From JAHEGP01 sp963792875 (GTDB taxonomy: Bacteria; Pseudomonadota; Gammaproteobacteria; Pseudomonadales; JAHEGP01), in assembly GCA_963792875.1 (NCBI GenBank), contig CAWBXV010000010.1:393905-457904 (forward strand): a DNA stretch of 64,000 nucleotides, given 5' to 3'. Below are positions 9,148 through 18,274 of this stretch, piece by piece (the first letter of the stretch is position 1; every line of letters starts with the position of its first letter). The translations under genes were made by a program, and so were the position numbers. A model generated the notes under the pieces. That model saw nothing but the letters and a program-made list of their open reading frames with translations. It was not told the DNA's origin and did no database searches.

Positions 9148-10700
9148 GGCTGCGGCGCGGCCGCCGCGGCGAGTTCGGCGCGGCCATCGGCAAGCGCCTG
9201 GGCGGCGATGGCGACGATGGCGGCGCGATCCTGCTCGGACAGCTTCTCGTTGGCGCTGAACCGCGCCGCCACCTCAGCGGGCAGGCGCCGGGCCGCCTCG
9301 CGCACCAGCCGTTCGGCGTCCGCCATGCGCTTGAGCGGCACCGCCTCGAAGAGCCCCGCGCTCAGCGCCAGCAGCACGGCGATCTGAGCGGCCACCGCCA
9401 CCGGTGCAGACTCCGGCTGTTTGAGGCATTCGCGAATGCGCCGCCCGTGTTCGATGATGCGCCGCGAATGGTCGTCCAGCCTCGCGCCGAAGCGGGCAAA
9501 GGTCTCCAGCTCCTCAAACTGCGCGTAGGCGAGCTTGAGATCGCCGGCGACGGCGCGGTAGGCCGCGTTCTGCGCCTTGCCGCCGACGCGCGACACCGAT
9601 CGGCCGACGTCCACCGCCGGCAGCAGGCCCAGCTCGAACAGCGCGGGCGACAGGTAGATCTGGCCGTCGGTGATGGAGATCAGGTTGGTGGGAATGTACG
9701 CGGAGATGTTCTGCGCCTCGGTCTCGATGATGGGCAGGGCCGTCAGCGAGCCGCCGCCGCGCTGCGGGTGCAGCTGGGTGGCGCGCTCCAGCAGGCGCGA
9801 GTGGATGTAGAAGATATCGCCGGGAAACGCTTCGCGCCCCGGCGGCCGCCGCAGCAGCAGGCACAGCTCGCGGTAGGAGCGGGCGTGCTGGGTCAGATCG
9901 TCGTACACGATCAGCACGTCGCGCCCCGCCTCCATGAAATACTCGGCGATACTGGTGGCGGCATACGGGGCGACGTAGGCCAGGCCGGGCGCATCGCTGC
10001 CCTGGGTGACGACGACGACGGTATAGTCCAGCGCGCCCTGCTGCCGCAGCATGGCCACCGACTTCGCCACGGCGGAGGCGCGCTGGCCGATGGCGCAATA
10101 GACGCACACGACGTCCTGGTCGCGCTGATTGATGATGGTGTCGATGGCGACGGCGGTCTTGCCGGTCTGGCGATCACCCAGTATCAACTCGCGCTGCCCG
10201 CGCCCGATGGGGATCAGCGCATCGATCGCCTTGATCCCCGTCTGCAGCGGCACCGACACCGGCGCCCGGTCCATGATCGACGCCGCCGGGCGCTCGACGG
10301 GCAGGCGCCCGCTGGCGGCGACGGGCCCCCTGCCGTCGAGCGGCTGACCGAGCGGGTCGATCACGCGCCCCAGCAGCGCCTCACCCACGGCCACATCCAT
10401 GACCCGGCCGGTGCGCACGACTTCGTCGCCGGCCTGCAGCCGCCCGTAGTCGCCAAGCAGCACCACGCCGACCTCGTCCTCATCGATATTGAAGGCGATG
10501 CCGAACACGGCGCCGGGGAAAGCGACCAGCTCGTCGGCACCGACCCCGGGCAGACCGCTGACGCGGGCGATGCCGGTGGACACGCTGATCACCGTGCCGA
10601 TCTCGCGGGGGGCGAGCGGCAGGCGGAAGCGCTGCCGCCCCTCGCGCAGGCCGGCAAAGGTGTGCTCGATGACGCCTGACAGCGTGTCCGGCGCGTCCAT
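9144..10700 (-). CDS. atpA: N-type ATPase alpha subunit
   Basis: Non-catalytic nucleotide-binding subunit of the head (518 residues). It has the Walker A loop GDRQTGKTA, the Walker B region VLIVYDDL, and the C-terminal helical domain. The reading frame stays open far upstream, but that stretch is the b/delta gene in another frame. The correct start is the ATG at 10700, overlapping the b/delta stop as ATGA, and it gives a normal N-terminus MDAPDTLSGV. Confidence 0.95.
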   Translation of the reverse strand: MDAPDTLSGVIEHTFAGLREGRQRFRLPLAPREIGTVISVSTGIARVSGLPGVGADELVAFPGAVFGIAFNIDEDEVGVVLLGDYGRLQAGDEVVRTGRVMDVAVGEALLGRVIDPLGQPLDGRGPVAASGRLPVERPAASIMDRAPVSVPLQTGIKAIDALIPIGRGQRELILGDRQTGKTAVAIDTIINQRDQDVVCVYCAIGQRASAVAKSVAMLRQQGALDYTVVVVTQGSDAPGLAYVAPYAATSIAEYFMEAGRDVLIVYDDLTQHARSYRELCLLLRRPPGREAFPGDIFYIHSRLLERATQLHPQRGGGSLTALPIIETEAQNISAYIPTNLISITDGQIYLSPALFELGLLPAVDVGRSVSRVGGKAQNAAYRAVAGDLKLAYAQFEELETFARFGARLDDHSRRIIEHGRRIRECLKQPESAPVAVAAQIAVLLALSAGLFEAVPLKRMADAERLVREAARRLPAEVAARFSANEKLSEQDRAAIVAIAAQALADGRAELAAAAAPQP

Positions 10701-11533
10701 CAGCCGACCCCTGGCCCTGCCGGCTGCGGGGGCACGGGCGGCGCCGGCGCCTGCGTGCCGGCGGCCAGCGACTCCCCGAGCAACGCCGCCACGCTGCTCT
10801 CCAGCGCCGCCAGATAGTCCGCGACGCTCCAGGCCAGCTTGTGCCCGCCGCAGCGCAGCTCGATGCCGCTGATGAGCGCCGGGTCGGTCTCGAAGCGGAC
10901 CCCGAGGCCGCCGGCGCCGCCGTTGCAGATGTCGTTGAGCAGCTGCTCGATGGCCGCCCGGCGCGCCGCGGGCAGCTCGAAGGCGCTGCGCACCAGCACC
11001 GCTGCGGCGGCCGCGTGCAGCGGGCCGGACAGCAGCGCTCTGGTCGGCGCGTCCAGCGTCTGCAGGCGCCGCAGGAAGACCTCGGTCATGCGCTCCTCCA
11101 GGCTCATGCCGGCGAGGTCGCGCAGCGTCTTGCCGGCGATGGCGAAGACCTCCTCGCGGGTGCGCCGGGTGAGCTCGCTGTGCAGGAGCTGCTGGTCCCG
11201 CTGCAGGGCCTCCCAGCGCTTGGTGCTGAGGGCGTCGGCGGCCTGCCGCGCATCGTCGAACAGGCGCTGGCGCTGGGCTTTGGCGTCTTCCGCCACCTGG
11301 CGCGTACTGGCGGCGCGCAAGCGGTCGAACTCGGCATTTTTCTGCGCGAAGGCGTCGCGCTCGCGCTCCGCCTCGGCCTTGGCCGCATCGGCCTGGGCCA
11401 GCTCGCCGGCGATGCGCTGCTCCCTGGCGTCGATCGCGTCGAGGATGGGGCGGTACAGAAAGCGCTTCAGCAGCGCCACCAGGATAAGAAAATTGAGCAC
11501 CTGCGCGCCCACGGTAAACCAATCGATGAGCAT
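10700..11533 (-). CDS. atpF: N-type ATPase b subunit with fused delta-like C-terminus
   Basis: Peripheral-stalk subunit (277 residues), about 100 residues longer than an ordinary b subunit. It has an N-terminal transmembrane helix (about 7-25, FTVGAQVLNFLILVALLKRF), a long charged coiled coil to about residue 130, and then a C-terminal part resembling the delta subunit. N-ATPase operons have no separate atpH, so this fusion replaces delta. The protein ends in a proline-rich tail. Only three bases separate it from the c-subunit stop. Confidence 0.92.
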   Translation of the reverse strand: MLIDWFTVGAQVLNFLILVALLKRFLYRPILDAIDAREQRIAGELAQADAAKAEAERERDAFAQKNAEFDRLRAASTRQVAEDAKAQRQRLFDDARQAADALSTKRWEALQRDQQLLHSELTRRTREEVFAIAGKTLRDLAGMSLEERMTEVFLRRLQTLDAPTRALLSGPLHAAAAAVLVRSAFELPAARRAAIEQLLNDICNGGAGGLGVRFETDPALISGIELRCGGHKLAWSVADYLAALESSVAALLGESLAAGTQAPAPPVPPQPAGPGVG

Positions 11534-11536
11534 GAC

Positions 11537-11818
11537 TCAGCGGCCCGCGGCGGGCGCGATAGCGAAGCTCCAGAACGGGTTGGCAAAAATGAGGATCATC
11601 GACACCACAAAGCAGTAGATGGCGGTCGATTCGATCATGGCCAGGCCCACGAACAGGGTGCGGGTGATGGTCGAGGCGGCGTCGGGCTGCTGCGCCAGCG
11701 CCGTGACCGCCGTCGCCACCGCCCTGCCTTCGGCCAGCGCCGGCCCCATGGTGCCGAAGCCGGTGGTGATACCCGCGATGACAATGGATGCCACCGCGAT
11801 GATTGTCATGCTATCCAT
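11537..11818 (-). CDS. atpE: N-type ATPase c subunit (rotor ring)
   Basis: A hairpin of two membrane helices (93 residues) that forms the rotor ring. The ion-binding helix 2 reads MIESTAIY, with the essential Glu followed by Ser and Thr and a Tyr four residues on, as in sodium-binding rings. In helix 1 the residue that is Gln in the Ilyobacter ring is Glu here (GPALAEG), giving the two-carboxylate site typical of N-ATPases. Sodium transport was predicted for such rings, whereas the Burkholderia pseudomallei N-ATPase ring was reported to be proton-specific, so the ion remains open. The ATG at 11818 is chosen over an earlier in-frame start because GGAGAAG precedes it. Confidence 0.93.
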   Translation of the reverse strand: MDSMTIIAVASIVIAGITTGFGTMGPALAEGRAVATAVTALAQQPDAASTITRTLFVGLAMIESTAIYCFVVSMILIFANPFWSFAIAPAAGR

Positions 11819-11856
11819 CACACTTCTCCGCTGATTGAGGATTGAACCCGGGCTGT

Positions 11857-12558
11857 TCATTCATCGGCGACCGTCGTTGCCGCTGGCACGTCCCGGTGCA
11901 CGGTGGTGGCGGAGGCGATGTAGACCGCCGCCAGTATAAAGAAGATGTAGGCCTGCACCATACCGGTCAGCAGCCCCAGCAGCGTCATCACGATGGGAAA
12001 GACGAAGGGCGTCACGGCCAGCAGAATGGCGACGATCATCGCGCCGCTCATCATATTGCCGAACAGGCGCACCGCCAGCGCCAGGGTGCGGGAAATCTCG
12101 CTGATGATGTTGAAGGGCAGCATGATGACCGTCGGCTTCATGTAGGATTTGAGATAGCCCCACACGCCCTGATCCTGGATGCCATACATCGGCACCGCCA
12201 CGAAGACGCACAGCGCCAGCGCCACGGTGGTCGAGAGCGACCCGGTCGGCGGCTCGTAGCCGGGGATGATCGTGCCCAGGCTGGCCGCCGCGACGAACAG
12301 GAACAGCGTGCCGAGAAAGGGCAGGTACTTGCGGGCATGGCGCAGGCCGATGTCCTCGATCTGCCGCTCGATAGCCGTGACGATGATCTCCAGCAGGTTC
12401 TGCCAGCGCGAGCGCCGCAGGCCCCTGGAGAGCCTGCGGGTGATGAGTCTGGAGCCCACCACCAGCAGCAGCATCAGCGCCCAGCTGAACACGATGGTGG
12501 CGTTGAGCTTGAACAGCCCGTATTGCCAGAAGATCAACTCGTCGGGGCTAAGGCGCAC
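11857..12558 (-). CDS. atpB: N-type ATPase a subunit
   Basis: Membrane stator subunit holding the two ion half-channels. The conserved arginine faces the c ring in RTLALAVRLFGNMMSG. The protein has five to six hydrophobic helices and 233 residues. The frame is open upstream, but homologues begin at VRLSPDELIFWQ, a GTG that overlaps the 3' end of atpR by 11 bases; GGAG lies about 14 bases before it. The a subunit of N-ATPases is shorter than the standard form, and this one agrees. Confidence 0.92.
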   Translation of the reverse strand: MRLSPDELIFWQYGLFKLNATIVFSWALMLLLVVGSRLITRRLSRGLRRSRWQNLLEIIVTAIERQIEDIGLRHARKYLPFLGTLFLFVAAASLGTIIPGYEPPTGSLSTTVALALCVFVAVPMYGIQDQGVWGYLKSYMKPTVIMLPFNIISEISRTLALAVRLFGNMMSGAMIVAILLAVTPFVFPIVMTLLGLLTGMVQAYIFFILAAVYIASATTVHRDVPAATTVADE

Positions 12559-12886
12559 GGCTGGACTGGACCTGCTCCGGTGGGCGCTGCGGCGCGGACG
12601 GACCGAGCAGCCAGGTCGCCGCCAGCCGCGCCAGGAAAAAACCGAGCACGCAGGCCAGCAGCCGCCGCCAGTCACCGCCGGCGACCAGATAGAAGCCGGC
12701 CAGGGTGATGCCCATGCGCAGCAGCAGCCCGCCGCCGAACCACAGCACCGGGTGCCGGGAGGTGACGCCCCGGCGTATCGTCAACCAGAGGCCCCCGAAA
12801 AAGGCAGCACCCAGAACCGCGCCGGCCAGCACCGCCAGCGCGAGGGCCAGCGCCGACACCGGGACCGCGAGCGCCGCGTCACTCAT
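12548..12886 (-). CDS. atpR: N-type ATPase accessory membrane protein AtpR
   Basis: A 112-residue protein with three hydrophobic segments, found only in N-ATPase operons at this place between atpQ and atpB. Dibrova and co-workers proposed that conserved charged residues in AtpR contact the c-subunit ion site during assembly; an Arg sits in the second segment here (LLRMGITLAGFYLVAGGDW). It overlaps atpQ upstream by 8 bases and atpB downstream by 11, so it is certainly co-translated with them. Confidence 0.88.
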   Translation of the reverse strand: MSDAALAVPVSALALALAVLAGAVLGAAFFGGLWLTIRRGVTSRHPVLWFGGGLLLRMGITLAGFYLVAGGDWRRLLACVLGFFLARLAATWLLGPSAPQRPPEQVQSSRAP

Positions 12887-13223
12887 CGCCGTGTTCCCGC
12901 TCTTCGCGCATGGCCTTGTCCTCCTTGGCGATCCAGTGCCAGGCGTTGAAACACCCCAGGGTCAGCCCCGCCACGATGAGCGCCAGCGTCCAGGAGTGGC
13001 CGCCGGCGTGGTGTTTATCCAGCCACAGCCCAAGCGCCGCGCCCAGCAGGGTCGGCACCGCCACCGACCAGCCAACCAGTCCCATCATGCCCAGGCCGAA
13101 CCACACCCCCGGGGTGGCATTGCGCCGCGCCGCGAGCTTGCGCGCCGCCTTGGCGCTGACCGCCCGCGCCAGCTCCGGGGCCTCCTTGTTGGCGCTGCCT
13201 TTGTCGTTATCGTTGTCGTACAC
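12879..13223 (-). CDS. atpQ: N-type ATPase accessory membrane protein AtpQ
   Basis: A 114-residue AtpI-like protein with a charged N-terminal region and two transmembrane helices (about 48-70 and 80-97). It is the second N-ATPase-specific subunit and probably helps ring assembly or cation supply. The start is GTG (VYDNDNDKG); the Shine-Dalgarno is weak. It lies 16 bases after the epsilon gene. Position and helix pattern identify it rather than strong sequence conservation. Confidence 0.85.
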   Translation of the reverse strand: MYDNDNDKGSANKEAPELARAVSAKAARKLAARRNATPGVWFGLGMMGLVGWSVAVPTLLGAALGLWLDKHHAGGHSWTLALIVAGLTLGCFNAWHWIAKEDKAMREEREHGDE

Positions 13224-13239
13224 GGGGTCTCACGCTCTG

Positions 13240-13629
13240 TCAGTCGCGCCGAAAGCGCGCGATGCGCCGCAGAAAGCCGTACTCCAGCTTCACCATGACC
13301 GAGCGCAGGCTCTGCTCCTGGGCGTCCAGGGTCAGGAATTCCTGCTCCACCAGCTGGTGCAGTCTGCCAAGGTCCGTCCCACTGACCGCACGGCGCACCG
13401 ACACGACGACCTCGGCGCCGGTCTTGACCAGTACCCCCTCGTCGACCGCCACGAAGACTTCGCCGTCATCCGCCGTCTCGTAGGTCAGTATGCCCGGTAC
13501 CAGCGCCGCCACGCAATCGAGCCGGTGCGGCAGGATGCCGAACGAGCCCGCGTGGGTCTCCGCGACGATGCGCAGCACCCCGGCCTGCTCGAGGAACGTC
13601 TGGAAGGGCAGCAGCAGTTTAAGGTTCAT
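13240..13629 (-). CDS. atpC: N-type ATPase epsilon subunit
   Basis: Small rotor subunit (129 residues) with the N-terminal beta sandwich (GSFGILPHRLDCVAALVPG is typical) and a short helical C-terminus. It binds gamma and can brake hydrolysis. In N-ATPase operons epsilon follows beta at the head of the cluster instead of at the end, as seen here. Its ATG overlaps the beta stop as ATGA. Confidence 0.92.
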   Translation of the reverse strand: MNLKLLLPFQTFLEQAGVLRIVAETHAGSFGILPHRLDCVAALVPGILTYETADDGEVFVAVDEGVLVKTGAEVVVSVRRAVSGTDLGRLHQLVEQEFLTLDAQEQSLRSVMVKLEYGFLRRIARFRRD

Positions 13630-15074
13630 GCCTTCGCGCCGCCGCGCTGCCCGGCCGCGGTCACCGCGCCGGAGGCGGCGCTCACGGCGCTGTCGCGCGC
13701 CTCGTCGACGCTGCCGATCATATACAGCGCGCCCTCCGGATAGGCGGCGAATTCGTCGCGCAGGATGCGCTCACAACCGTCCAGCGCGCTGGCCAGAGGG
13801 ACCAGCCTGCCCTTCATCCCGGTGAACTGCTCGGTGGTGAAAAAGGGCTGGGTGAGAAAGCGCTCGAGCCGGCGGGCGCGCGCGACCACCTTGCGATCCG
13901 CGGACGACAGCTGCTCGAGGCCGAGCATGGCGATGATGTCCTTGAGCTGCTCATATTGCGCCAGGGTGCGCCGTATTTCCTGCGCCAGGGCGTAGTGCCG
14001 CGCGCCGACGATACCCGGCGTGGCCATCTTGGAGCTGGACTGCAGCGGGTCGATGGCCGGATACAGGCCCTCGCCGGCGCGCTTGCGCGACAGCACGACC
14101 GATGCCGACAGGTGCGAGAAGGTGTGCACCGCGGCGGGATCGGTGAAATCGTCCGCCGGCACGTAGACGGCCTGAATGGAGGTGATGGCGCCGCTGTCGG
14201 TGTTGGCGATGCGCTCCTCCAGCCCGGACAGCTCGGTGCCCATGGTGGGCTGGTAGCCCAGGCGCGAGGGCATCTGCCCCATGAGCCCCGACACCTCGGC
14301 GCCGGCCTGAATGAAGCGGAAGATATTGTCCACGAGCAGCAGCACATCGCGGTGCTCGTCATCGCGAAAGTACTCGGCCATGGTCAGCGCGGCATGCCCC
14401 ACCCGGAAGCGGCTGCCCGGCGGCTCGTTCATCTGGCCGAACACCATCACCATATTGGGCAGCACGCCGGCCTGCTGCATGTCCCGGTACAGCTCCTCGC
14501 CCTCCCGCGAGCGCTCGCCGATGCCGCAGAAGATGCTCACGCCGTGATGGTGGCCGACCATATTGTGGATCATCTCGGTGAGCAGCACGGTCTTGCCCAC
14601 GCCCGCCCCGCCGAACAGCCCCGCTTTGCCGCCCCGCTCCAGCGGCGCCAGCACATCGATGACCTTGATACCCGTCTCGAAAATTTCAGAGCGGGTGGAG
14701 CGGCGCGCCAGCGGTGGCGGCGCCCGGTGCACCGAGCGCCAGCGCACATCCGCCAGCGGCGCGCCGCGATCGATGGTGCGGCCGAACACATCGAACATCC
14801 GCGACAGAATGCCCTTGCCTACGGGCGCCTGCAGCGGCCCGCCGGTGTCCTGCACCACCATGCCGCGGGCCAGGCCCTGCGTCGGCGTCAGCGCGATGCC
14901 GCGTACACAGCGGGCATCGCGCTGCTCCAGCACCTCGATGAAGACCCGGCCGCCCTCGCCCCCGCACAGCAGCGCGTGGATCGGCGGCAGCGCATGGTCG
15001 AACCTGACATCCACGACGCTGCCGCGCACCGCGGCGACCACGCCGGTGCTGGCCAAACGGCGGCTATCAGCCAT
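13626..15074 (-). CDS. atpD: N-type ATPase beta subunit
   Basis: Catalytic subunit of the head (482 residues). It has Walker A GGAGVGKT, the catalytic Glu in GERSREG, Walker B region LLLVDNIFRF and the C-terminal helical domain. It is the first gene of a beta-epsilon-Q-R-a-c-b-alpha-gamma operon, the order that defines N-ATPases, which usually coexist with a standard F-ATPase elsewhere in the genome. An upstream in-frame GTG at 15119 would add 15 residues; the ATG at 15074 gives the expected start MADSRRLASTG. The operon promoter must lie in 15075-15185 or further upstream. Confidence 0.95.
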   Translation of the reverse strand: MADSRRLASTGVVAAVRGSVVDVRFDHALPPIHALLCGGEGGRVFIEVLEQRDARCVRGIALTPTQGLARGMVVQDTGGPLQAPVGKGILSRMFDVFGRTIDRGAPLADVRWRSVHRAPPPLARRSTRSEIFETGIKVIDVLAPLERGGKAGLFGGAGVGKTVLLTEMIHNMVGHHHGVSIFCGIGERSREGEELYRDMQQAGVLPNMVMVFGQMNEPPGSRFRVGHAALTMAEYFRDDEHRDVLLLVDNIFRFIQAGAEVSGLMGQMPSRLGYQPTMGTELSGLEERIANTDSGAITSIQAVYVPADDFTDPAAVHTFSHLSASVVLSRKRAGEGLYPAIDPLQSSSKMATPGIVGARHYALAQEIRRTLAQYEQLKDIIAMLGLEQLSSADRKVVARARRLERFLTQPFFTTEQFTGMKGRLVPLASALDGCERILRDEFAAYPEGALYMIGSVDEARDSAVSAASGAVTAAGQRGGAKA

Positions 15075-15185
15075 CGCTATCTGCCATATCGTTCCGCCCT
15101 GTCCACCTGCTCTGTCCACCTGCGTTCTGATCCGAGCCGCTCTGGCTCAGCGTCGCGCCACCCCGTCGCCCGCCCGGGACGCCGC

Positions 15186-15536
15186 TCACTCAACCAGCAG
15201 CGTGCCGCGGTACATCTGCATCTGGCAGTGGAACGGATACTCTCCCGCCGCCAGCGCCGGCAGCTCGATCCGGGTCACCCGCCCCAGCGCCAGGGTCTGG
15301 CTGATAGCCAGATCGGGGAACAGCACCAGCTCGGCGCAGGGCGACGCATCGCGGCGCAGAAAAGCCAGCGATGCGGGCCGGTTGGCCGGCAGGCGGATGC
15401 GCGCCGGCTGGTAGGTGCCGTTCTCGACCAGCACCACCTCGGCCTGCGCCAGGGCCACCTCGCGGGGCCGGTACAGCCAGAACCACCAGACGATCAGGCC
15501 GATCAGCGCCAGGCCCGCCACATTGATCATCCACAT
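15186..15536 (-). CDS. Membrane-anchored cupredoxin-domain protein
   Basis: A 116-residue protein with one N-terminal transmembrane helix (about 3-20, NVAGLALIGLIVWWFW) and a periplasmic cupredoxin fold. The copper-site pattern is clear: Cys in SPCAELVLFPD and the FHCQMQM loop near the C-terminus. It lies between copA and the N-ATPase operon on the same strand. It probably carries copper for the CopA system, since such proteins often sit beside copper P-type ATPases. GAGGACGACGAG precedes the ATG. An earlier in-frame start would add about 38 unlikely residues. Confidence 0.82.
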   Translation of the reverse strand: MWMINVAGLALIGLIVWWFWLYRPREVALAQAEVVLVENGTYQPARIRLPANRPASLAFLRRDASPCAELVLFPDLAISQTLALGRVTRIELPALAAGEYPFHCQMQMYRGTLLVE

Positions 15537-15789
15537 CTCGTCGTCCTCGTCCGCTACCGGCTCACTGTGCTGCAAACGCCTGCAAGGGCACCACCGCCGG
15601 GCAACGGCCACGGCGGTCACCGACCGGCAGGCCGCGGCGGCTGCGCGCACCCCGGGGCGCCGTCACAGCGGGTCCTGGACCGGGAAAAGCCCGATCAATC
15701 CGGACGGCGCAACCGCCGCCCCCAGGGCAGTCTATCACCGATAGCGCGACCCTCGTCAGCGCCCGGCGGCCTCGAGGCGGTAGCGTCGC

Positions 15790-18105
15790 TCACTGCGCCC
15801 CCTGGCGCTGGAGCTTGAAAAAGCGCAAGCGGTTGGCGTTGGACACGACGGTGACCGAGGAGAAGGCCATGGCGGCGCCGGCGATCACCGGGTTCAGCAG
15901 CACGCCGAACAGCGGGTACAGCGCGCCCGCCGCGATGGGGATCCCCGCGGCGTTGTACACGAAGGCGCCGAACAGGTTCTGCTTGATATTGCGCAGGGTG
16001 GCCCGGCTGACGGCGATGGCATCGGCCAGGCCGTGCAGGGAGCCCCGCATCAGGGCGACATCGGCGCTCTCGATCGCCACGTCGGTGCCGGTGCCGATGG
16101 CGAAGCCGACGTCCGCCAGCGCCAGCGCCGGCGCATCGTTGATGCCGTCCCCGGCCATCCCCACCACTTCGCCCTGGGCCTGCAGCTCCCTGACCTTGGC
16201 CGCTTTGTCGCCGGGCAGCACCTCGGCATAGTATTCGCTGATGCCGACCTGGCGCGCCACCGCCGCCGCGGTGGCGCGGTTGTCGCCGGTCAGCATCACC
16301 ACCCGCAGCCCCTCCCCCCGCAGCCGCTCGATGGCGGCCACGGCGTCGGCCTTGACGGGGTCCGCCACGGCGATGATGGCGGCCAGCTCGCCGTCGACGG
16401 CGAAGAACATCGGGGTCTTGGCCGCGGCCGCCAGCGCCCCCGCCGCCTCGACCTGGCGGCTGACATCGACGCCACGATCGCGCATCAGCTTGTCGTTGCC
16501 CAGCAGCAGGCGCCGGGTTCCCAGCAGCGCTTCCACCCCGTGGCCCGCGACGGCGTTGAAATCCGCCACGGCTTCAGGCGCCAGACCGCGCTCCCGCGCC
16601 GAGTCGACGATGGCCAGCGCCAGCGGGTGCTCCGAGCCGGCCTCCACGCCGGCGACCCAGCGCAGCACCTCATCCTCACTGTACGCGCCGGCCAGCACCA
16701 CGTCCGTCACCTTGGGCGCCCCCTGGGTGATAGTGCCGGTCTTGTCCAGAATCATGGCGGTCAGCCTGGATGCGGTCTGCAGTGCGGCACCGTTGCGGAT
16801 CAGCACCCCCGCCTCGGCCGCCTTGCCCACGCCGACCATCACCGACATCGGCGTGGCCAGCCCCAGCGCGCAGGGACAGGCGATGATCAGCACGGTGGTC
16901 GCCGACACCATGGCGAAGGCCAGGGCGGGTTGCGGCCCGACGTTGAGCCAGGCCAGCGCGCTGACCACCGCGATGATCATCACGGCGGGCACGAAGTAGC
17001 CGGCGATCACATCGGCCAGGCGCCCGATGGGCGGCTTGGAGCTCTGCGCGCGCTTGACCATGACGATGATCTGCGCGAGCGCGGTATCCTGCCCCACGCG
17101 CGAGGCGCGGAACAACAGCGATCCCGACTTGTTCAGCGTCCCCGCGAAGACCTTGTCACCGGCGCTCTTGGCGACCGGCATGGGCTCCCCGGTGAGCATG
17201 GACTCGTCGACCGCTGTGCGCCCGTCCTGCACCACCCCGTCCACGGGCAGCTTCTCCCCGGGCCTGACGCGGACGACATCGCCGGGCAGGACCTCCTCGA
17301 TGGCGATATCCCGCTCCTGCCCATCGCGGATGATCCGCGCGGTTCTCGGCTGCAGGCCGATGAGCCGCTTGATCGCCTCCGAGGTGCGCCCCCTCGCCCT
17401 GACCTCGAGCGCCAGGCCGAGATTGATGAGGCCGATGATCATGGCGGTGGCCTCAAAATAGACGTGGCGCGCCGGTTCGGGCACGGCCCCGGGAGCCACC
17501 ACCACCACCATGGAGTAGAGCCAGGCCGTGCCGGTACCCAGGGCGATCAGGGTGTCCATGGTGGCGGCGTGGTTGGCCAACGAGCGCCAGGCGCCCACAT
17601 AGAAATGCCTGCCGGCCAGCACCATCACCCCCAGGGTGAGCGCGCCGACCACGAGCCAGCCCAGGCGCTGGGCGCCCGTCTGCACGCTCATGTCACCACC
17701 CGCCAGTCCATACAGCATCAGCGGCACGCCCACGGCCAGGCCGATGACCATATTGCGCAACAGCCGTCGGTAGTAGTCGCGGTCGGCCTGCTCCTTCTGG
17801 GCCAGCAGATCGACTTCGGAGGCGCCACCGGTGCTGCGGGCGCCGTAGCCGGCCCGCTCGACGGCGGCGATCAGCGCCTGCGATGCCGCGCTGCCGGCGA
17901 CCAGCACGCGCCGTTCGGCCAGGTTCATCTCGGCGCGCTCGACGCCCGGCACCTGCGCGAGCGCGGCCTCGATCCTGCGCACGCAGCTGGCGCAGTGCGC
18001 GCCCTCGATCAGCAGCTCCTGCTGCGCGGGCGTCCCGCCACTACCCGGACGGCGCTCGCCCGCCCCGCTGGCAGTCTGTCCCGACGTGTGCTGGCAATGA
18101 TTCAT
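15790..18105 (-). CDS. copA: Copper-exporting P-type ATPase CopA
   Basis: A P1B-type ATPase of 771 residues that pumps Cu(I) out of the cytoplasm. It has one N-terminal heavy-metal domain (Cys38 and Cys41 in GAHCASC), the transmembrane copper motif ACPCALGLATP, the phosphorylation site DKTGTITQG, the SEHPLALA nucleotide motif and the GDGINDAPAL hinge. Eight membrane helices are expected. A His/Cys-rich start (MNHCQH) may add a metal site. GCGGAAGG is the ribosome site. No clear CueR-type operator was found before the gene. It is divergent from the SDR gene. Confidence 0.95.
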   Translation of the reverse strand: MNHCQHTSGQTASGAGERRPGSGGTPAQQELLIEGAHCASCVRRIEAALAQVPGVERAEMNLAERRVLVAGSAASQALIAAVERAGYGARSTGGASEVDLLAQKEQADRDYYRRLLRNMVIGLAVGVPLMLYGLAGGDMSVQTGAQRLGWLVVGALTLGVMVLAGRHFYVGAWRSLANHAATMDTLIALGTGTAWLYSMVVVVAPGAVPEPARHVYFEATAMIIGLINLGLALEVRARGRTSEAIKRLIGLQPRTARIIRDGQERDIAIEEVLPGDVVRVRPGEKLPVDGVVQDGRTAVDESMLTGEPMPVAKSAGDKVFAGTLNKSGSLLFRASRVGQDTALAQIIVMVKRAQSSKPPIGRLADVIAGYFVPAVMIIAVVSALAWLNVGPQPALAFAMVSATTVLIIACPCALGLATPMSVMVGVGKAAEAGVLIRNGAALQTASRLTAMILDKTGTITQGAPKVTDVVLAGAYSEDEVLRWVAGVEAGSEHPLALAIVDSARERGLAPEAVADFNAVAGHGVEALLGTRRLLLGNDKLMRDRGVDVSRQVEAAGALAAAAKTPMFFAVDGELAAIIAVADPVKADAVAAIERLRGEGLRVVMLTGDNRATAAAVARQVGISEYYAEVLPGDKAAKVRELQAQGEVVGMAGDGINDAPALALADVGFAIGTGTDVAIESADVALMRGSLHGLADAIAVSRATLRNIKQNLFGAFVYNAAGIPIAAGALYPLFGVLLNPVIAGAAMAFSSVTVVSNANRLRFFKLQRQGAQ

Positions 18106-18274
18106 GGCGCCTTACCTTCCGCTCAACGGTGTCGTCGGCCATCGTAACACGGCGGACCGTGCCTGCGTCGCGATCGCCTGTTGCGTCCGCCCCCGGGGAT
18201 GAACGCTGTATGGCGGGTCGTGCCGGCGCGGCGGCGGGCTATACTCTCGCGACAGGGTGAGCGAGGAGGCCGAC

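Noticed and set aside
16033..18147. A 704-codon open frame on the plus strand
   Set aside because: Antisense to copA, whose motifs are unmistakable; the frame has no recognisable features.
18090..18150. A possible CueR operator before copA (GGAAGG)
   Set aside because: The GGAAGG is at ribosome-site distance from the copA start and no matching inverted half lies upstream.
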